A DNA stretch of 64,000 bases from Monarcha castaneiventris obscurior (Eukaryota; Chordata; Aves; Passeriformes; Monarchidae). A program made the translations under genes and the position numbers. The DNA lies in the NCBI GenBank assembly GCA_026261815.1, contig JAMPIT010000894.1, positions 56,162,147-56,226,146 on the forward strand, read 5' to 3'. Positions within the stretch are counted from its first letter, which is position 1; every line of letters starts with the position of its first letter. Below are positions 29,128 to 40,770 of this stretch, in pieces. The notes beneath the pieces were generated by a model that saw nothing but the letters and a program-made list of their open reading frames with translations, was not told the DNA's origin and ran no database searches.

Positions 29128-30850
29128 CATTCTGAATTAGAACACCCAGCCAAATTTATCTCTGAAAAAATAATTTACAAGCACAAGCAGTGCCACACCC
29201 TGAGCAAGCAACTACAAGAGAAGCCCCCAGGAACAAGTGCAGGGAGTGAAAAGTCCAAGCCCTGTTCTGCAGCGCTGCGAACACCCCCTCACTGCGCGCT
29301 ACCATAAAAGGTCCGCGGCAGCGCAGATAAAGCCGCCACCGCCGCTCCATCGGGATCAGTTTTCCCCCGCTAAGTCCACGTTAACACTTTGCTCTATTTA
29401 TTTGCCATCTCACCATGCCACTTCGTAATACAGTATTGACCTATTTTCCAGGTGCTTAATTAATCTCTCTGCTGGCTGCCACGCTTATTAGACAGTTACT
29501 GGGTGTATTTTAAACTTAGTTTATAGAAAGCACTAGCAAATTAACTCTGTTATGGAATTATTACGGCAAGAAAGTAAGTCCTCACAGTCCATCCGAGCTT
29601 TCCTACTTGTGACATCAATCAGAGCCTAAACTTTTTGCAAATGATGTAATGGGAGGTAACACTGGGCAGAAAAAAAAAAAAATAATCACAGAAATATGCA
29701 TTGTTATCAACAACTGCAGCTTTACCTAATGTAACTGTCTCGCATAATAACATATTTTCCCACAATTTAAAGACACTAAAATAACTGAAATAAACAAGGT
29801 GATACACAAGCAGGAAGATCCAAAAACATCAGAGCGCCACATAATTTCTGGGAAGTCAAGCCCTGGTGTCCCAAAAACTAAGTTAAAAACGGAAACAATC
29901 GCAGTTTCTGACATTTTAAGTCAGATGCAACAGTTAGTAACAAAAGCATAGCCTCAAAAGAAAGCCCCTTATATACGTGTAAGTACACAGCACCAACGAT
30001 TGAGGACTTAATTTAAAAATAAATAATTTTTACAAACTCATCACTATTTCCTACAGCGTTAAACACACGTAAACGCACCTGCCAGCTTTACAACTGATAC
30101 GGCGATGAATCCAGAACAAACCCCGCACAATCCCTGCCGCAACCATTACGGTAAAGCCTCCAGCAAATAAACCCCTCTGTTTTCACAGAGCTCGTTCTTG
30201 GGAACTGACCAAATTTTAAAGCGTCCACTTCCTTTCCAGTTGCTGTTAGTGACACCGGCCCTCAGCACCATTTGCCGCCCCAGCTTCCCCCCAGCGCGGG
30301 TGCCGCGGGTCTCTCCCCGGGGGTCAGGGGGCGAGGGTCGCGTCCCGCCGGGACTGCCAGGAGCCACCGCGGCGGCGGCGGCCGAGCAGGACCCGGAGAG
30401 GGCGGAGCCGCGGCCGCGCCCGGGCGCCACCCCGGGACCCCCCGCCGCCCGGGCGGCCCCGGCGCTCCATACAAGGCGCAGGAGGAGGCGGCGCGCCCGG
30501 AGGGGAGCGGGGCAGCGCCGCCGCCGCCGGGAACGGGCGAGGGGCGGCCACGCCTCCCCCGCCGGGCGGCGGCGGCCTCGCCCGGCACCCGGGGCGGCTC
30601 AGGGTGGGCGCCTCGCCGCGCCGAGGAACGGGAAACTTCGGGCACGCGGCGGAGCGAGCGCCGTCGAGGGCGGCGGGAAGGGGAAGCGGCGCTGCCCTCT
30701 CCCCGCCGCCGCGCTCGGCCAGGCCGGCGGCGCTGCCCCGGGCAGGGGTCGGGTCTGCCCCGGAGCCCCCCGCGGACAGGCTGCGAACGCCGTCGGCGGA
30801 GGCACCGCCGCTCTCCGCCCGCCGGGGCCGGCCCCGCTCGCCGCCGGCCG

Positions 30851-30861
30851 CTCACCTTCAC
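30851..30861 (-). other. HIPK3: Splice donor after HIPK3 exon 1
   Basis: On the minus strand the sequence GTGAAG|GTGAG matches the 5' splice consensus at six of six positions around the junction (AAG|GTGAG). It lies in the CpG island in the orientation of HIPK3 and is the best donor I found there. Confidence 0.8.
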
Positions 30862-30914
30862 GGGTCGGGCCGCGCTGGCGTCCGCGCTGGAGCTGCCGCC
30901 GCCGCCCTGGGCAT
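30858..30914 (-). other. Upstream ORF 2 in HIPK3 5' UTR (18 codons)
   Basis: A second ATG in exon 1 opens 18 codons (MPRAAAAAPA start) ending in TGA at 30860-30858, two bases before the exon 1 donor. It therefore ends a few bases before the main ATG in the spliced mRNA, with a gap of only about four bases, which would leave little room for reinitiation. The context GACATGC has G at -3 but C at +4, so it is moderate. Confidence 0.5.
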
Positions 30915-30953
30915 GTCCGGGAGCGCTCCGGGGAGGCGCCGCTCCGGCCGGGC

Positions 30954-31016
30954 TCAGCCGCTCAGCCCCGCCGCTCCTGCTGTTGCTGCTGCCGCCGCCG
31001 CCTCGGCTGCTGCCAT
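30954..31016 (-). other. Upstream ORF 1 in HIPK3 5' UTR (20 codons)
   Basis: An ATG inside the YY1 motif opens 20 codons and a stop, encoding an alanine-rich peptide starting MAAAEAAAAA. If transcription starts upstream of 31016, this uORF precedes the HIPK3 start and could lower its translation. The context AAGATGG has A at -3 and G at +4, so it is a strong start. The alanine content mainly reflects GCN-rich DNA, so a functional peptide is unlikely. Its relevance depends on the unmapped start site. Confidence 0.45.
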
Positions 31017-31020
31017 CTTG
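31012..31020 (-). promoter_or_regulatory. HIPK3: YY1-type motif CAAGATGGC
   Basis: Minus-strand CAAGATGGC matches the YY1 core found a short distance downstream of many vertebrate TATA-less start sites. It is in the orientation of HIPK3 transcription and about 160 bases before the exon 1 donor. The ATG inside the motif also opens the short upstream ORF at 31016-30954. Confidence 0.6.
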
Positions 31021-31106
31021 TCCTGGCGGCTGCGAGGGAAGAGCCCCAGCTCAGCCCGCTCGACAGACCGGGCCTCCGCCTCATCTTCCCGGGGAGGGAC
31101 CCGGAG

Positions 31107-31115
31107 CCCGCCCCC
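31107..31115 (-). promoter_or_regulatory. HIPK3: GC box (Sp1/KLF-type)
   Basis: Minus-strand GGGGGCGGG, a consensus Sp1/KLF binding site, about 90 bases upstream of the YY1 motif. That is a usual distance for proximal promoter GC boxes. Many weaker GC-rich matches occur in the same island, so the individual site is only suggestive. Confidence 0.45.
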
Positions 31116-33197
31116 GGCCGCCGCCTCCTCCGCCTCCGCCTCCTCCCGCCTCCGCCCTGCCCGCGGCGGCCTAGCGGCGCCCGCCGCCGCCCATCGCCCC
31201 GGAGCGGCGGGCCGCGGCCCCGCCGAGCGCTGCGGAGGGGGCGCCGGCCGAGCCCCGCTCCGGCGCGCCCCGGCCCCCGCCCAGCCCGCGGGCGCAGCTG
31301 CGGGGCGCTCCCGCCGCCGCTCGCTCCGCCCGGCCCGGCCCGGCCCGGCGGCAGCGCCCCCGCCCGGCCCCGCCGCGCGCCGCAGCCCCAGCCCCAGCCC
31401 GCCGGCAGCGCCCGGACCCCGCTCCCCGCCCGGCCCGGCCCGCGGGGAGGAACCGGGCGCTTCTCCTGCCTCCCGCACCCACCGGCCCAGGCAGCTGTGT
31501 GGCCATCACCGCCCCTGGCAGCAGCTCCGCGGCCGAGCCTCCTCAGCGCCAGCTGACGGTTCCCCCGGGAAGCCCTGGGAGGACAACTCGAGATGCTCCT
31601 ACCGCGAACTCTTCTCCCTGCCCGCCCGGGTCTGTCACTACCTGGAGGAAGGCAAGCTCATGCTTTGTGGGGGCTCTCCGGGGAGCAGCTGCAAAACCCC
31701 CAGTAGTCCCCCAGTGCTGGCCATCCCAATCACCACACCCCACACGGTGAGCTCTTCCTCCCACCTCGTTAGCTGCCAACTCCCATAACGCTATTCACAG
31801 ATACACAACGTGCATAGCGATGAGCAAACTAGTGCCAGGAAAAGGCCTGACTCTCAAAACCTGGAGCTTAGACGATGACAAGGTGCAAATGAACATGTGA
31901 ACTCCCAATTCATTTAAATGAGTGCTCGTGCCTTTTAAGAAAAACAGACTTCCCCAGCCAGCCCTGAAAATAACTGAAGCCACCAACCTTCCAGATCTGG
32001 TCTGAGACATCCTTCCCTTTCCACGTTAGCCCGAGCCCATCAGAGACACCACTAGCTGTAGAGGTAACAGGACGGAGCAAATGTATTGACCTGTTTGCAT
32101 CCTGTGTTACAGTTCAGCATTTTGCCTTGCTCAACTCTTCACAAAACAACAGGATACACCCTCAGTAACAACATGTCCCTAATATTATACATCACTTAAA
32201 TATTAGTGGTTGGTTGTAGGACTGGTCAACTTCTGCAAACAGCATTCTTGACCCAAAATAGTGTTCAGCTGATGTGGGGCGAAAAAGGAATTACTGTTTG
32301 CCTATAAAGTATTTAGCCCCAAGATAAATCCTTGGCTACAGCTACAACTGGACATCACATGCTTCTCCACCTCTTGCCAAAAATAACAAAGAATTTCTTT
32401 ATTTACTTGCACAACTACACGTACTCTGCTATTTTTTCTCACTACTTGTTCCAGTATTTTCAACACGTCTGCTTGATTTTAACCTTTATTTAGGACCAAT
32501 CCTTGTAATAAAGATTGCTAGGATGTGAAGTCAGAATTTGAATTAATTAATTGGAGGAGACAGACTTACTGTACAGAAGTACTAAAACCTAACAGTGGAG
32601 TTACTACCACAACACCACCAATGCTCAGTCTTGTAAGTAATAAGCCATATAATTGAGGGCTGGGGAAGAGATAGGTGGGTGTCAATGGTAGTAAATTATA
32701 GCTCTCAAGAGCTGCTTACTAATTTTAGAAATATTAATCAAGCTTCTAAAAAATATCATCCTACAGAATTATTTCTACATGTTTTATTAACATAAATAGA
32801 CAGTAAGTGTTGATAAACATTCTTATTGATTACTTAACCATGCAAACTCTAAAATGGCTTAACAAAAAAAAGCATTAAGTGTATGCTCATTCAATCCCAC
32901 AAACTTAAATTGGTGTACATCACCCCAAATTGTTATCCACTGACAAGTCTCAATATCGTGTTTCCAGCTGTTTTTTAGGATCTATTTCTAGTAATTTTCT
33001 CGTGTTTCACTATGCACCTTCTTATAGTTTGATAACCAAAACAATCCAAATACAGTTGTAAATTTGAATTATACCAATCCTCTAACAGGCAAAATTATTA
33101 ATCCAGTGCTCCACTGATACATATGCACATTTTTAACCAACTTTCAGAAACAGATCTTAATTTAGATTTAGAAAAGGAGGGGTGACTTTGGGCTCAT

Positions 33198-33221
33198 TAA
33201 CCTCTCTTATAACCTCTCTTA
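33198..33221. repeat. 12-bp tandem duplication
   Basis: TAACCTCTCTTA occurs twice in direct succession with no mismatch, in intergenic sequence about 2 kb upstream of the HIPK3 promoter island. Confidence 0.9.
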
Positions 33222-36200
33222 TCATACTGTTCTCTCACTGGAGTTTTGAGTTGGTCATATTTGCTAAATGACAGCACCTCCCAAAACATCCCAGCACTGT
33301 CAGTTCTGTCCTCATGTTCCAGTTTTTGCTAATTAGATCAAACTAGACTTCCACTCACCTTACAACAGGAGTATCATCAGCGTGTAATCAAACTCTCAAA
33401 TCTCTTTGAAACTTCTTCAGTTGCTTTTGTGGAGCACAGCATCCCTCTGCAGATCCATTATTAGTCCTTGTTTCCTTACAAGCTCCCTTCTTTGGGAGCT
33501 GTTTCAATTAAAGGTTTCCTCATCCACTGCTCATTTCCTCAGTGTTAGGACTGAGGGCTGGCCAGAGCCAGTGCGAGCTGAAGTGCTGAACCTCCTCCGT
33601 CAGTGACTCCTAAGGATTACTTTGGCCACACAAAAGTTTTTAAGTGCCCACAAAGCCCAGTAAAATAACATTAGATGTATCAGCGAGCTTTAAACGCTCT
33701 GATGAACATTTCTATCAGAGGTTAAATATGACTCTGTCTGAAAAACCCTCACCTGGAAAACAGCAAACACTTCCTTGTCCTAATTTTCTCTTGGCAGGTA
33801 CATTTGTGCTGGTAGGCAACTGAGGGGTTAATGTGGAAACTCCTGTTACACCTGTAGGTACTGTGGACTACTGACACCGTTCGAGGGGAGTGTTTTGTTT
33901 CTAAGTACCTAAGTAACTCAGTGGAAGGAGGCCCCGTGTCATTTTGATTCATTTAGAAAGCTCAGCATTGAAACACACACCTCCGTGGCCTCCTGTTCCT
34001 CCTTGTTTCTAAGCCTTTGCAGAGGATAAGTACTAGTTAGGGTGTGAGTGCTCTGAGTGGAAAAAAGAAACAGAAGTTAGGAGTAGAAGATATTTCCAAC
34101 AGACGTAGTCTATTATGCAGCAAAAGAAATGATCTAAGGACAAACACAGGCTAGAAGCTTTTGGCAGAACACCTACCAATGACATTTTGTGCTATTTTTG
34201 TTATCAAAATCCCAAGTGTAGATGCAGACTGAAAATGCTTTGGCTAGAACAATTTGTTTTACTCATCAAACTGCTATAAGCTATGTCATCAAAACACTTT
34301 TTACAGCCAGTATGAATTGTTTATATCAGCTTATGGGTTGTTTGTATCAGCTAGACTCTTAATTTTTGAACAACCTAGAGTCCTGAACAAGGCTCTGCTA
34401 TTAGAGGAAAGCCACAAAGATAAGGACAGGAGAAGGCAGGACCACAGGGCTGTAATTGCATCCAGCAGGCCCCGTGCTCAGTCCCTAATAACATAGGTGC
34501 AATTGCATGAAACAGCAAGCCACACTCCAGGTTCATCACTGTGAAAAGGGATAGAACTGGCCTCTTACAATTTTCCTGACCAGTTAAATTTCCCCAGTGA
34601 TAGCTCTCCACTGCTGGCACTGAACATCCCATTTAGCAGATTCAGCTCACCCTGCAGAAAAGGCTTTTCTTGGGTCAGGAAAACACTCAGTGACTGTCAG
34701 AGCTGACACAAAGAGGAAGGCAGAGGTTTTCCTTGTCACCTGGATGGGAGAGCTGTGCAGGCTTCAGCTGAGTTTCCTGGGTAGAAATTATGAAATCCAA
34801 ACAACCCAGAAGCTGGTTGGCAACGTGTTGTGACCACTGCAGGTGTCCAGACCTTCACCTAATTTGACAAGTGCAAGCAGCAAGTACAGATCAACACAAG
34901 GAGGATGGAACAAGCAAAGGTTCCATTTAAATTTTTCTTTCTTTAAAACTTGCAGACCACAGTCTTTAGTCTTTTCCACAGTACTTAATAATTTGTTAAG
35001 CAGGAAATTAATTCATGGATTCAAATTAAAGGATTTCAAATTATTACTTTACTGTTTTTCACATTGGATGAAATATTTTATGCTTACAGAATTTATCCTT
35101 CCCAAACAGATGTAACACTGGACAAAATTGTTTATTTTCTTCTCACAATTCCTTGTCTAATGCGTTTTTTTAACTGATGTAACTGTCACCAAGTATGACT
35201 TGTATTATGAGAAACAAGCATTCAATATTCTGCATTTGGATTAAAACTTTTCAAGATCCAGATTCCTGTGGAAACATGTAAAGGGATCAGAGTTAAACTG
35301 ATAAAAAGTGCTCTTTTAAAATATAAAAAATTAAATTTACACTTTCCACTGATTACCATCATATTCAGATAAATGTAGTTCAAAGTTCCCAATGTCCCCT
35401 CCCCATAGCTATGTTTGCTAGATATATCCAAAATCCAACCTTCTGTTGCTGGGTGTAAATGGAAAATTACTTTCAAATTTAAAGCAAACATACACTTTGC
35501 TCCTTTTGCAACAACTGGAAGGTCAGTTGAGAAGCACCGTGTTTCCTCAATTAAAAAACACACAGGTTTCTCTATGCATTTTACACTGAGTCACTTACAA
35601 AAATAAGCACAAATTTCACCTTTTATTTCCACTTTATTTTTTGAAGATTTAATACAGGACTAAAAAACAATAGACTGGAGCAGAGGTGGGGGAAGGTATT
35701 TGTTTGTTGTTTGCTGTTTAACTTAACGAATTCAACAGCCTGGCTCCTCTGGGAAGATTTAAAAGCAGCAAAGGACAGAAAATACCTTCCATGGGCTCGT
35801 GGTGGTTTCTTGGGTTTTGTGCCTGCTCGTGCCAATGTTCATTTCACAAAGACACCACAGGTCCTTGTGCATCTCCCAAGGGATTAATGAGGAAAGATCC
35901 ACTGTGGCTCTTCCAAAGACAAAAATCAGATTAAAACATTCTTCAGATTTCCTGTCTTTCTACTTGTTCCTTCATCAGCCTTTAAAACCCAGTTCCAAGA
36001 AACCTCCCACACCATCCTCACATAGCTATTTCAAATTCTGCCAGGTTATGGTAACTCTCAGGAAATAAACTTGTCTGGTGTCTAAAGGTAATGACAGGGT
36101 GACTAAAATGGTAATTCTTAGAAAATGTAGAAGGAATCTAAAATCTTTTTGGTTATCATATGGGTAAAAGCTGGCTGACTTGAAATGCACACCTCATCCA

Positions 36201-36251
36201 AACTAAAACATTAATCCCCTAATTTTTCACATCACAGAAAGGCAGAAAAAC

Positions 36252-36312
36252 TACACTATAGAATCATTAAGATTGGGAAAGACCTCCAAGATCATGGAGT
36301 CCAACCTTTAAT
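36252..36312 (-). mobile_element. CR1 LINE 3' terminal fragment
   Basis: The plus strand reads TAGAATCATTAAGATTGGGA followed by AAGACCTCCAAGATCATGGA and a GTCCAACC match, the reverse complement of the CR1 3' terminus with its GATTCTAT-type end. Only about 60 bases are preserved, a severe 5' truncation. It lies in the intergenic region, on the same strand as HIPK3. Confidence 0.85.
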
Positions 36313-36419
36313 AGATGTTTATATACAAGGCAGTAGGAAAAAAACCATTAGTAGAAAAATATCATAAATTTATCTTGAAATTACATAAATACCTACTAGT
36401 TGAATTTAGGTTTTACAGA

Positions 36420-36474
36420 ACTTTTCTCTCTCTCTTGCTCTTTTTATTATTTTTTTTTTAATTGTTTCTTTTCA
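36420..36474 (+). repeat. Pyrimidine/T-rich tract
   Basis: A CTCTCTCTCTTGCTC run followed by T-rich sequence on the plus strand, about 110 bases right of the small CR1 end. Low complexity with no recognisable function. Confidence 0.7.
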
Positions 36475-39400
36475 ACCTTATTGTCCTTTTCAATGCCATA
36501 GTTGTTGAAACAGCTAACTGGGACAACTATAATTTAAAAATATGGCACCCTGCTAATTGTCACAGATGATTTTGCTCAAGGATACTGTGAAATGCTTATT
36601 TCTCTGCCTGTGCACATTTTACATCACTAGGTGTAGATTTGACAGATGCTTCATTGCTGTGTTTTAAACTATGCTAAGATCGTCTTCATATTAACATATT
36701 TTCTTTAACAGAGAGATAAAGAAATGCAAGATTTCGTAGGGTGGTTGAAATATCTTTACTGGATCATGTAAATGCTAAAGTATCATGGTATTGTATTTTT
36801 CAGACTGTTATTTTCATTTTCAGTCTGTTTCCTCTTTGTTAGAGCCATAGAAGTAGATCATTCCTCACACATGTACCTAGGGAGATCCACAAGGAAAGGG
36901 TCTGTCTTCAGGAAACATGTCACAATAATGTACATTTCTAGTTTGATACTCTAAATTTTCTTACAAGGGTCTTTCTAATTAGCTATTTTCATGCAATCAT
37001 TAGCCTTGGTGGTGTCTGAGTGTCTTTCACTCTTCACTAAATAAGTATATTTAATAATTACATTTTTATGCTTGCTCTCTCAAGCAGGAAAAGAATTGGA
37101 AGTGATTGTTAGGGTTAACGAATATTAAATTCAGTATGTACAAAAATTCAGTATGTTTCAATTTTTGAGGTGTTTGGCAAGGACAAATACATTTTACAAT
37201 ATCAGATTTCTACACGATAAAATGGTGAGAACCTGGTATGAAATGAGAATGATAATATTCAAGGCAATCAGCAAAAAATAAGATCATCCACTCTCAATTT
37301 AATGATATCCAAACATTGGAAAAATGTTTACTTTACATAAAAGGTTAAAAAACATTGAAAAACATTTTCTATGGAGGAGAAAAATTACTTTTTGAAATAA
37401 AAACCATATTTAAAACTAAAATTCCAATGGTATTGTGCTAATGTAAAAAATCTTTAATAGCAAATATTGCCATTTTTTCCTGTTGTTTTGAAATAAGCAT
37501 CAATAAGCACCCTACATTTAAGAATATCCATAGGGTATCATCCACTAATACTACAATCATTTCATTTTTATAGGTGAGTAATGACTTCTCTCTTTAGTGA
37601 CTGATGCATTGCAAGATCAAGGCTGCAGACAGATGAAGAGCACAACAAATGTTCCAGCTGACCTCACTTTCCAAAATGCATCATTCCTACAAATAAACGT
37701 CATTAAACACCAGCAGGCAGTCAAATTACAGAATTAAAACATTATCCTGCATTACCCGAGTGAGTCGGTGCTTATTAGCAGGTGTACTGACCCCAGGGAA
37801 ACTATGGACATGAATAAAGATTTCTGAGGCTGTGCTTTTGCAATATATTCCAAAGCCTTTTAAAGTAAATAGACTGATTAACTGCCTGCTAGCTCAGGCT
37901 GATGCTTTCCCGTGGCAAAGAGAGGTTTTATCTTAATGGAGAATGTATCAGTCTCCCCCACAAGCCACAGCACACAGGAGTGGAGCCCACTCTAACTCTG
38001 GCAGGCACTGAATCACTTCCAAGCCTATTTTAGAATTAAATGGAAGATGACCTCGTTACCTGGGTCTCTCCAACCTCAACGTGAAAGCACTTGAGGACTG
38101 AGCCAGGGCTTTGCTATCAGCAGCTGAAGTCTGACCACATTAAAAACAAAACCCAAACTGCACAAAACCCCCTTTTGCTGCAGTGGTGTGAGGCCCTGTT
38201 GCTAATCTGTCTGTGGCACAAATCCTCCCTGAGAAGCAGTTTTACCAGAGTCAATGTGCACATGGCTTGCAAATGTCCATGTACACCCTCCCTTAATAGT
38301 TTAATACATCAGCAACTTATCCATATGCTTCCCTACCTTTTAAAAGTAGATATCCTTATTTCTCCCCTCCCCCATGAGACATCATTAATGAAATACCAGT
38401 TAAAAATATCTTCTAAAGATTTAAATTACCACATTAGACACTCTCCGCCTAGAAAGAGCAACAGAAAAGGCACATTAATTACATGAGTTATGAAAACAGA
38501 TCAAACCATTATAAAGAGAAAAAACATTTCCTTCTTTAGCAAAGAGCTTATTTTCCTATAAATGTGTTTATTCAGAGATGCAAGTGCTCTAATAGAGTTC
38601 TTACAAAGGTTACAAAAGTAACTTGTGCTTATTTTTTATTTTTCTGTTCCAAACCAGTAACAGCCCAAATCTGTTCCAAAGGAAAAGGTGATGTTCAGCA
38701 GTAGCTAAATGAATTGTTCTGACCCAGGGGAATACACTGTGTCGCCTCCTAGTAATGAGACACTTGGCAGAAAGTATCACATCACACGAACAATGGCAGC
38801 AGGCTGTCACTGCGGCCCACAAAGCCCCTCACCTCTGAGCAGTGTCTCTTCAGACAATGCAGGGGAAGATCAGGTAACACTTCTGCTGAGCTAACTGCAT
38901 GTGCACTTGCTGCTGCTGGTGGTGGTGCATTTACTGGCAGCATTTTCAGTTTATAACCATTTTGGTGATAGTAAAAGCTTTATAAATATTTTCATTTGCT
39001 TTTCTTTTAACACCTCTTTGCTAGTTAGACATAAAGCTCATGTTACTTTCTGACTCATGCTTTTAATTAAACAAGTTTTATTTTAAAATGTTTTAGTGTG
39101 AAATACACAAAAATACCATGTCATCATGAAATGACATGTCTACCCATGTGACATTTTAATTAGATTTAGTGTGAAGGTAGACAGGAAATCAGTTGGGTTT
39201 TATGGCTTTATTATATTTTGATATAATTACCACTCTCTGCCATTGGAACAGGGAGTACAGCCCTACACATTTATGATCTGATGTTGAAAAGAACATGAGA
39301 CAGGAGAAGTGGAAAGGAAAATGGCAAATAGATATCTACAAATAAAAATATGGTCATAAAAATCATGTCATGCTCAACACAAAATGAACAGCAATGAGAT

Positions 39401-40479
39401 ACAGCAGGTGAGAAAATGAAAGGACAGAAACTGCAGAGCACAAAACAGTACCGCTACCCCAGGAAGAGTGAGCTTGGTGAGATCATGGTGAGATTTCACA
39501 GAATGTGTACATGCAAAAGTTCTCATGGTATCCTCAGAGTTTGGCAACAGCACTGCAATGGTTTTGCTGGATTTTCTCTTGGAGGGGATCACAAGGAATG
39601 GAAGAATTGCCATCAGGACACAGAGGCACTAGGAAAGGCCCAGGGCTCCAGTCTCAGATTCTACTTCAACTGAAGGTCTCAAGAAAACTGAAGATCCTTC
39701 TAAAACAAGTTGTTTTTGTCAACTCTGTGGCATAGAAAACACGGTTTCTACCATTCTAATATATGCACTGAACCTCAAGACCATTTTCAGGTTTATTTTT
39801 CTTTTTTAAATACAAACTGTATATCTCAGAATAAGATAATGAACTGGCATGTGTTACATAAATAGTACATCTGTCAGGGATTGAAGTACTTCCATTCCTA
39901 CCTCTTGTGCCATGTCTTACAAAGGAAAATATGTACAGCTACTCCTGACAAAAACAATTTAATAAGTGCAAATTAGTTTATCCTTTTTTTGTCTCAGTGA
40001 CAAAAAACATCTTTACAGACTTCATTATTTTTCTATACTCATGTTTTTAAATCATTTAAAAATAAAAAATACAAATCTGAGATTAGCCATATTTTCATAA
40101 AAAATATGCTTTATTAATCAATTTAATTTATTATTTAATTACATGGATGTGGGACTCTGTAATCTACAGTTCTTATTCTGGATAATCCTCAAAATGTGAT
40201 AAAAGTGCATCCTGTGAGGAAATGTATCACCTGTCATTCATGTTTCACAAAAATACCAAAAAGCAGCTGAAGGAAATAGCTAAAAGACCAGGTGTTAGGG
40301 CACAGACTGAAACACCCCAAAATTAAGGCATGAAAAAGAGCAGGAAAAAGCATTACTTAATCAACAGGTATGGGCTTTCCAAGCAGCCTGTGTACAGGGT
40401 AGGAGCTACACCATTTAATTCACTGATCATGTTATTTTATATCTCTTTTTATTCACTTGTTTATGACTTATGCTTACGC

Positions 40480-40770
40480 AGAGATTACAGAACAGGGACG
40501 GGACATGCACAGGTCTTGGGAAGCAGCGTCCCAGCCCGTGGAAGTGGTGAGATGCCTTGGAGAGCAGCCCTGCAGGCTCCCCCTCATGACAGAGGTCCCT
40601 GAGGGGAGGCCTGCATTCGGCACGGTCTCCCTGGCAACCGCGGTGGGCACCGCACTCAGGGCACCGCGTCCTGCACCACAGCCAGCACACAGGCAGCCCT
40701 GCCAGAGCTCTGCTCCCCTCCTGCACCTCACAGAGCTCCTTCTGCACCCACTTTTCCTCTCTGTAGCTGT
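40480..40770. other. GC-rich islet, function unknown
   Basis: About 290 bases clearly richer in G+C than the flanks, with a handful of CpGs around 40617-40670 (for example CATTCGGCACGG and CAACCGCGGTGGG). Open frames of 85-116 codons overlap on both strands, which follows from low stop-codon frequency. Near 40627 the sequence TCTCCCTGGCAAC resembles half of an RFX X-box. It could be a regulatory element, an old exon or a GC-rich repeat. I cannot tell which. Confidence 0.5.

Larger units (their letters stand above)
30856..31040 (-). other. HIPK3: HIPK3 exon 1, untranslated (5' boundary approximate)
   Basis: The 3' end is set by a consensus donor on the minus strand, GTGAAG|GTGAGC, with the last exon base at 30856. 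Joining it to exon 2 gives GTGAAG-GTATGG, so the main start codon is the third base into exon 2 and exon 1 is wholly 5' UTR. The 5' end is inferred: the YY1-type motif at 31012-31020 usually lies just downstream of the start site in TATA-less CpG-island promoters, suggesting initiation around 31025-31050. Upstream initiation further into the island is possible. cDNA 5' ends would settle it. Confidence 0.72.
30270..31615. promoter_or_regulatory. HIPK3: CpG island, HIPK3 promoter region
   Basis: About 1.3 kb of very GC-rich, CpG-dense sequence set in an AT-rich background, with no TATA box that I could see near the inferred start site. It contains GC boxes such as CCCGCCCCC at 31107-31115, the YY1 motif, exon 1 and its donor. 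Its position 15 kb upstream of the HIPK3 start codon and its strand context make it the gene's promoter. Because the island is depleted of stop codons, it carries long open frames on both strands (up to about 450 codons), rich in A, G, P and R. These are composition artefacts. Confidence 0.92.
31616..40479. other. Intergenic sequence upstream of HIPK3, no gene recognised
   Basis: AT-rich sequence to the right of the HIPK3 promoter. Apart from a small CR1 end, a 12-bp tandem duplication and a pyrimidine tract, I see no exon, RNA gene or promoter island. The block at about 37590-37800 has mixed composition and few homopolymers, unlike the surrounding AT-rich drift, and is a candidate conserved non-coding element. 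Open frames here are short and match no family I know. Confidence 0.6.

Noticed and set aside
30198..31788. Very long open frames on both strands (up to 452 codons) across the HIPK3 promoter region
   Set aside because: They overlap one another in several frames, are composed almost only of A, G, P, R and S, and lie in a CpG island where stop codons are rare. The minus-strand frame at 30861-30262 begins with a GTG and runs straight across the exon 1 donor into the intron.
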